From the NCBI GenBank assembly GCA_021813085.1, contig JAKAMA010000057.1:1-9882 (forward strand): a DNA stretch of 9,882 nucleotides, read 5' to 3'. The DNA comes from Chloroflexota bacterium. Its GTDB lineage: Bacteria > Chloroflexota > Dehalococcoidia > DSTF01 > JACRBR01. Positions 6,471-9,882 of the stretch are shown here, piece after piece (the stretch's first letter is position 1; every line of letters starts with the position of its first letter). Below the pieces are notes generated by a model. The model was not told the origin of the DNA, ran no database searches, and was given only the letters and a program-made list of their open reading frames with translations. The translations under genes were made by a program, and so were the position numbers.

Positions 6471-7667
6471 ATGGACGACAACAGGCGGGCGGAGCTGAAG
6501 GCGCGCGCCTCCGCGGCGATCGACGCGTGCGCGGCCGAGCTGATCGACCTCAGCCTGCGCATCCACGCCCATCCCGAAGTCGCGTATCACGAGGTACAGG
6601 CGAGCGCTTGGCTCACCGAGTTGCTCGAAGCGCACGGCTTCGACGTCGGCCGCGGCATCGCGGACATGCCGACGGCGTTCCGCGCGACGGCCGGCCACGG
6701 CGCGGCCGTCGTCGCGGTCCTCGCCGAATACGACGCGCTGCCGGGCATCGGCCACGGCTGCGGCCACAACATCATCGCGGCCAGCGCCGCCGGCGCCGGC
6801 ATCGGCGTGCGCGCCGTGATCGATGCGCTCGATGGCAGCGTCCAGGTCATCGGCACACCCGCGGAGGAGGTGTACGGCGGCAAGGTGCAGATGATCCGGG
6901 CGGGGGCGTTCGAGGGCATCGATGCGGCGATGCTGGTGCATCCCGGCACGCGCGACGCCGTCGTCGCGAAGGCGCTGGCCTGCGCGGAGCTGCAGGTCGA
7001 GTACTTCGGACGTGAGGCGCACGCCGCGGCGCAGCCGGAGAACGGCATCAACGCGCTCGAGGCGATGATCATCGCCTACAACGCGATTAACGCGCTGCGG
7101 CAGCACATCCGCGGCACCGCGCGCGTGCACGGCGTGATCACAGACGGCGGCGAGGCACCGAACATCGTGCCGGGGCACTCGGCGGCGAGCTTCCTCGTGC
7201 GCGCCGAGGACGACCCGTACCTGGAGGAGCTGAAGGAGCGCGTGGTCGCCTGCTTCGAAGCCGGCGCGCAGGCGACCGGGGCGCGCGTCGAGCTGCGCTG
7301 GAACCCGAACCAGTACGCGGCGATGCAGACGAACGCGCCGCTCGCCGAGGCGTTCCGCCGCAATTTCTCGAGCGTCGGGCGGGCGGTGCCGTCGCCGGAG
7401 ACGCCACGTCCGCTCGGCAGCACCGACATGGGGAACGTCAGCCGCATCCTTCCCGCGATCCATCCGGGCATCGCCATCGCGCCGCAGGACGTGAACGGCC
7501 ACTCGCCGCGGTTCGCGGAACACGCCGCGTCCGAGGCCGGACAGCGCGCCGTCATCGACGCCGCGAAGGCGATGGCGATGACCGCGGTCGACGTGCTAGC
7601 GGACCCGGACCTGCGCGCGCGCATGCGCAGCGAGTTCGAGCGCTGGCGCGGGATCGCGGCCCCGTGA
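6471..7667 (+). CDS. M20 family metallo-amidohydrolase (AbgB/PM20D2-like)
   Basis: This 398-residue protein is a probable cytosolic zinc-dependent hydrolase of N-acyl amino acid or dipeptide amide bonds. The metal-site motifs are all present. They are EYDALPGIGHGCGHN (86-100) with C97 and H99, GTPAEE (128-133) with the catalytic and ligand glutamates E132/E133, H157 in LVHPG, and H344 in NGHSPRF. The dimerisation lid occupies roughly residues 170-290. The motif wording resembles the AbgB/PM20D2 branch, whose members split p-aminobenzoyl-glutamate or beta-alanyl dipeptides. The substrate here is not decidable. The ATG at 6471 follows a -10 hexamer closely and gives a family-typical N-terminus. 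Its stop codon overlaps the GTG of the methyltransferase (GTGA), so it appears to be the first gene of an operon ending with plsX. Confidence 0.93.
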   Translation: MDDNRRAELKARASAAIDACAAELIDLSLRIHAHPEVAYHEVQASAWLTELLEAHGFDVGRGIADMPTAFRATAGHGAAVVAVLAEYDALPGIGHGCGHNIIAASAAGAGIGVRAVIDALDGSVQVIGTPAEEVYGGKVQMIRAGAFEGIDAAMLVHPGTRDAVVAKALACAELQVEYFGREAHAAAQPENGINALEAMIIAYNAINALRQHIRGTARVHGVITDGGEAPNIVPGHSAASFLVRAEDDPYLEELKERVVACFEAGAQATGARVELRWNPNQYAAMQTNAPLAEAFRRNFSSVGRAVPSPETPRPLGSTDMGNVSRILPAIHPGIAIAPQDVNGHSPRFAEHAASEAGQRAVIDAAKAMAMTAVDVLADPDLRARMRSEFERWRGIAAP

Positions 7668-8461
7668 CCCCGACGGGCCCGGCCGGCGACGACATCTACG
7701 CGACCGACGAGCTGGCCGCGCTCTACGACTCGGTCTGGGGCGGCCTCGCCGACGACGTGCAGATGTACGAGCAGTTCGCGCGCCGCGGCGACCTGCCGTC
7801 GCTCGAACTCGGCGCCGGCAGCGGGCGCGTCGCCCTCCACCTCGCGCGCGCGGGGCTGGACGTCGTCGGCATCGACACGTCGCTGCCGATGCTGGCGCGC
7901 GCGGAGGCCGCGCTCGACCCCGAGGCGGCGCGGCATCTGCGGCTCGTCCAGGCGGACATGCGCGACTTCGACCTCGGCGGCGAGACGTTCGACCTCGTGT
8001 ACTGCGCCGCCAACACGTTCCAGCACCTGCTGACGACCGATGATCAGCTCGCGGCGCTCGGCCGGGTGGCGCGCCACCTCGCGCCGGGCGGCCTCTACGT
8101 CATGCAGGTGCGGGCGCCGCGCGCCATCGACTGGGGCGTCGAGCGGACGCCGCTCTACCTGCGCTGGGTCCGGCCGGTCCCCGGCGGCGACGGCCGCCTG
8201 ATGCGCTTCGACGCGACGACCGCCTCGGCCGCCGCGCAGACGGCGACCACCCAGCACCTCTTCGACCGCGTGTCGGGCGATGGGACGGTGACGCGGCGGG
8301 TCGTCGAGTACACCCTGCGCTACACCGGGCTGCCGGAGTGGAAGCTGCTGCTTCGGAGCGCCGGCCTCCGGCTCACCGCGGTCTACGGCGACCCTGACCT
8401 CTCCCCCTACACAGACGAGAGCGATACGATGGTCATCGTGGCTGGACCGGAGCAACCCTGA
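7664..8461 (+). CDS. Class I SAM-dependent methyltransferase
   Basis: This 265-residue protein has a Rossmann-type methyltransferase fold. Motif I LELGAGSGR (47-55) binds S-adenosylmethionine, D71 in VVGIDTS is the usual ribose-binding acidic residue, and QADMRDFDL (96-104) is motif II. FDLVYCAANTFQHL (109-122) and the HLAPGGLYVMQV segment (138-149) complete the core. The C-terminal part (about 160-250) is a beta-rich substrate region with no recognisable acceptor signature, so the substrate is unknown. The GTG start at 7664 overlaps the M20 stop by 4 bp, and GGGA lies about ten bases before it. The next gene begins 2 bp after its stop. Being wedged between an amidohydrolase and PlsX does not define a pathway. 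Confidence 0.9.
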   Translation: MTPTGPAGDDIYATDELAALYDSVWGGLADDVQMYEQFARRGDLPSLELGAGSGRVALHLARAGLDVVGIDTSLPMLARAEAALDPEAARHLRLVQADMRDFDLGGETFDLVYCAANTFQHLLTTDDQLAALGRVARHLAPGGLYVMQVRAPRAIDWGVERTPLYLRWVRPVPGGDGRLMRFDATTASAAAQTATTQHLFDRVSGDGTVTRRVVEYTLRYTGLPEWKLLLRSAGLRLTAVYGDPDLSPYTDESDTMVIVAGPEQP

Positions 8462-8463
8462 CC

Positions 8464-9456
8464 GTGCTGATCGCGCTCGATGCGATGGGCGGCGACCACG
8501 CACCGGCGGCGATCGTCGCCGGTGCTCTTCTTGCCCGCCGCGAGCTCGGGATCGAAATCGCGCTCGTCGGACTGCGAGAGGTCGTCGAGGCGGAGCTGTC
8601 GCGCGACGGTCCCGTCCCGGCCGGGATCGAGGTCATCCACGCGGCCGAGGCGATCGCGATGGACGAGCATCCCGCCCAGGCCGTGCGCAACAAGCGCGAC
8701 GCCTCGATCAACGTCGCGATGGGCCTCGTGAAGCGCGGCGTGGCCGGCGCCTGTGTGTCGGCCGGCAACACCGGCGCCGTCATGGCGTCGGCGCTGCTCA
8801 ACCTCGGGCGCATCCAGGGCATCGAGCGGCCCGCCCTCGGCACGATTGCGCCCTTCACCGACACCGGCGTGCTCGTGCTCGACGTCGGCGCCAACGCCGA
8901 CGTGAAGCCCAACTACCTGGTGCAGTTCGCCCAGATGGGCGCCGTCTACGCCGAGCGCGTCATGGGCGTCCGCAACCCGCGCGTCGCCCTCCTCAACATC
9001 GGCGCCGAGGAGACGAAGGGCAGCGAGCTCATGCAGGATGTCTTCGGGCGCCTCGGCCGCGCCGGCGTCAACTTCGTCGGCAACATCGAGGGCGGCGATG
9101 TGCACCTCGGCGTCGCCGACGTGGTCGTCACCGATGGCTTCACCGGCAACGTCGCCGTGAAGGTGACCGAGGGCGTCGCCGACTTCATCTTCCGCGAGCT
9201 GCGCGCCGCCATCTACGCGAAGGTCCAGTACAAGCTCGCGGCGGCGGTGCTACGGCCGGCGCTGATGCGGATGCGCGAGAAGATGGACCCGGGCACGTAC
9301 GGTGGCGTGCCGCTACTGGGCGTGAACGGCGTCGTCACCATCGCCCACGGCAACTCCGACGCACGCGCGATCCGCAACGCGCTGCGCTTCGCCAGCGACG
9401 GCGCCTCCTCGGGCATGCTGGACGCGATCCGCACGTTCTCCGCGCGGCGGGGGTAA
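8464..9456 (+). CDS. plsX: Phosphate acyltransferase PlsX
   Basis: PlsX makes acyl-phosphate from acyl-ACP and phosphate, feeding PlsY for the first step of phospholipid synthesis; it acts as a peripheral membrane enzyme. The 330-residue protein matches the family length and motifs: IALDAMGGDHAP at the N-terminus, MDEHPAQAVRNKRDAS (66-81), SAGNTGAVMASALL (99-112), DVGANADVKPNYL (140-152), VVTDGFTGNVAVK (221-233) and YGGVPLLGVNGVVTIAHGNS (279-298). The GTG start at 8464 gives the canonical N-terminus; GGAG at 8449-8452 is rather far upstream (11 nt). It is the last gene of the operon. The usual partners rpmF and fabH are not next to it; instead it follows a methyltransferase. Confidence 0.97.
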   Translation: MLIALDAMGGDHAPAAIVAGALLARRELGIEIALVGLREVVEAELSRDGPVPAGIEVIHAAEAIAMDEHPAQAVRNKRDASINVAMGLVKRGVAGACVSAGNTGAVMASALLNLGRIQGIERPALGTIAPFTDTGVLVLDVGANADVKPNYLVQFAQMGAVYAERVMGVRNPRVALLNIGAEETKGSELMQDVFGRLGRAGVNFVGNIEGGDVHLGVADVVVTDGFTGNVAVKVTEGVADFIFRELRAAIYAKVQYKLAAAVLRPALMRMREKMDPGTYGGVPLLGVNGVVTIAHGNSDARAIRNALRFASDGASSGMLDAIRTFSARRG

Positions 9457-9479
9457 GACGACGCGCCGGCGCCGCCGCG

Positions 9480-9882
9480 CTACCTGGCGGACTTGAACTC
9501 GGCGACGTGGTCCGCCAGATCGATGTAGAGGTCGGCGACGCTCTTCAGCTCGAGCGCGGCGGTCTCGCTGAACGCGGCGACCTCGACCCGCACGCCGCGG
9601 CTGGCGACCAGCTCGACGACGCGGCGGAAGTCGCCGTCGCCGGACATCAGCACCACCACGTCCAGGCGGTCGGACATCGTCAGGATGTCGACGGCAAGCT
9701 CGATGTCGAAGTTCGCCTTCATCGAGCCGTCGGCGAAGCGCTTGAGCGGCTTCGTCACCAGCCGGTAGGGCTGGCCGATGAAGTGGTGGGCGAACCGCTG
9801 GCTCTCGAGCTTCGCGCTCGGGTCGTCGCTGATCGGCGCGTACGCCGTCGCCCGCACCAGCTCGCGGCCGCGCGTGAAGAAC
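9480..9882 (-). CDS. LabA-like NYN domain protein (DUF88), N-terminus beyond the window
   Basis: The frame stays open to the window edge, so about 133 C-terminal residues are visible and the start lies to the right of 9882. An internal GTG near 9857 would give a truncated protein and is not the likely start. Visible family features are KANFDIELAVDIL with two acidic residues, then VVVLMSGDGDFRRVVELVASRG and VEVAAFS, the core of the NYN/PIN-like nuclease fold. The first catalytic Asp, normally in an N-terminal FIDGxN segment, is out of view. Related proteins are thought to be metal-dependent ribonucleases; LabA itself was named for circadian output in cyanobacteria. The gene converges on plsX with a 23-bp gap containing the perfect palindrome GCGCCGGCGC (9463-9472). 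The role in this organism is unknown. Confidence 0.9.
   Translation of the reverse strand, partial: FFTRGRELVRATAYAPISDDPSAKLESQRFAHHFIGQPYRLVTKPLKRFADGSMKANFDIELAVDILTMSDRLDVVVLMSGDGDFRRVVELVASRGVRVEVAAFSETAALELKSVADLYIDLADHVAEFKSAR

Noticed and set aside
7076..8503. 475-codon minus-strand frame across the M20, methyltransferase and plsX starts
   Set aside because: It spans three well-supported genes and their junctions and shows no domain; this is the antisense of biased codons.
9457..9479. Terminator between plsX and the LabA-like gene
   Set aside because: The perfect palindrome GCGCCGGCGC has no loop-forming centre and no T-run; short GC palindromes are frequent in this DNA.

Overview
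This is a GC-rich window (about 70% by eye) of ordinary bacterial chromosome. Genes are tightly packed and often overlap, and GTG starts are used alongside ATG. A secreted lipoprotein-like protein with a long Thr/Pro linker and a Vms1-like release factor point towards Chloroflexota, with Actinomycetota as the alternative; this placement is an inference. I see no phage, IS element, integrase, CRISPR array or obvious defence island.

Layout, left to right. (1) 1-221 holds a hairpin and a candidate promoter. It leads into a two-gene operon: an aldo/keto reductase (222-1241) overlapping by 4 bp a chlorite-dismutase-family haem protein fused to a C-terminal Rieske [2Fe-2S] domain (1238-2344). (2) On the minus strand is a small Thr/Pro-rich lipoprotein candidate (2376-2945). 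It is convergent with the fusion gene and divergent from the next gene. (3) A Vms1-like release factor (VLRF1) peptidyl-tRNA hydrolase candidate follows (3120-3860). It has a GGQ motif and appears to be made from a leaderless mRNA. (4) A GH13 oligo-1,6-glucosidase-like enzyme (3979-5589) ends at a strong hairpin. (5) tRNA-Pro(CGG) (5732-5809) has its own promoter and is followed 31 bp later by a Nudix hydrolase (5841-6356). (6) A three-gene operon of M20 amidohydrolase, methyltransferase and PlsX (6471-9456) has junctions of a 4-bp overlap and a 2-bp gap. (7) A convergent LabA-like NYN/DUF88 protein (9480-9882) runs off the right edge, so its N-terminus is missing.

The genes do not form one pathway. 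The pieces most worth attention are the haem-protein/Rieske fusion coupled to an NADPH-type reductase (a possible redox unit), the bacterial relative of the eukaryotic ribosome quality-control factor Vms1/ANKZF1, and two intergenic C/T-rich tandem repeats. The two repeats differ in sequence but share a 7-bp period, and each lies just downstream of a stop codon. Leaderless starts with a -10 hexamer 5-8 nt before the ATG also recur. I found no convincing new multi-gene system; the novelty is at the level of domain fusion and context.
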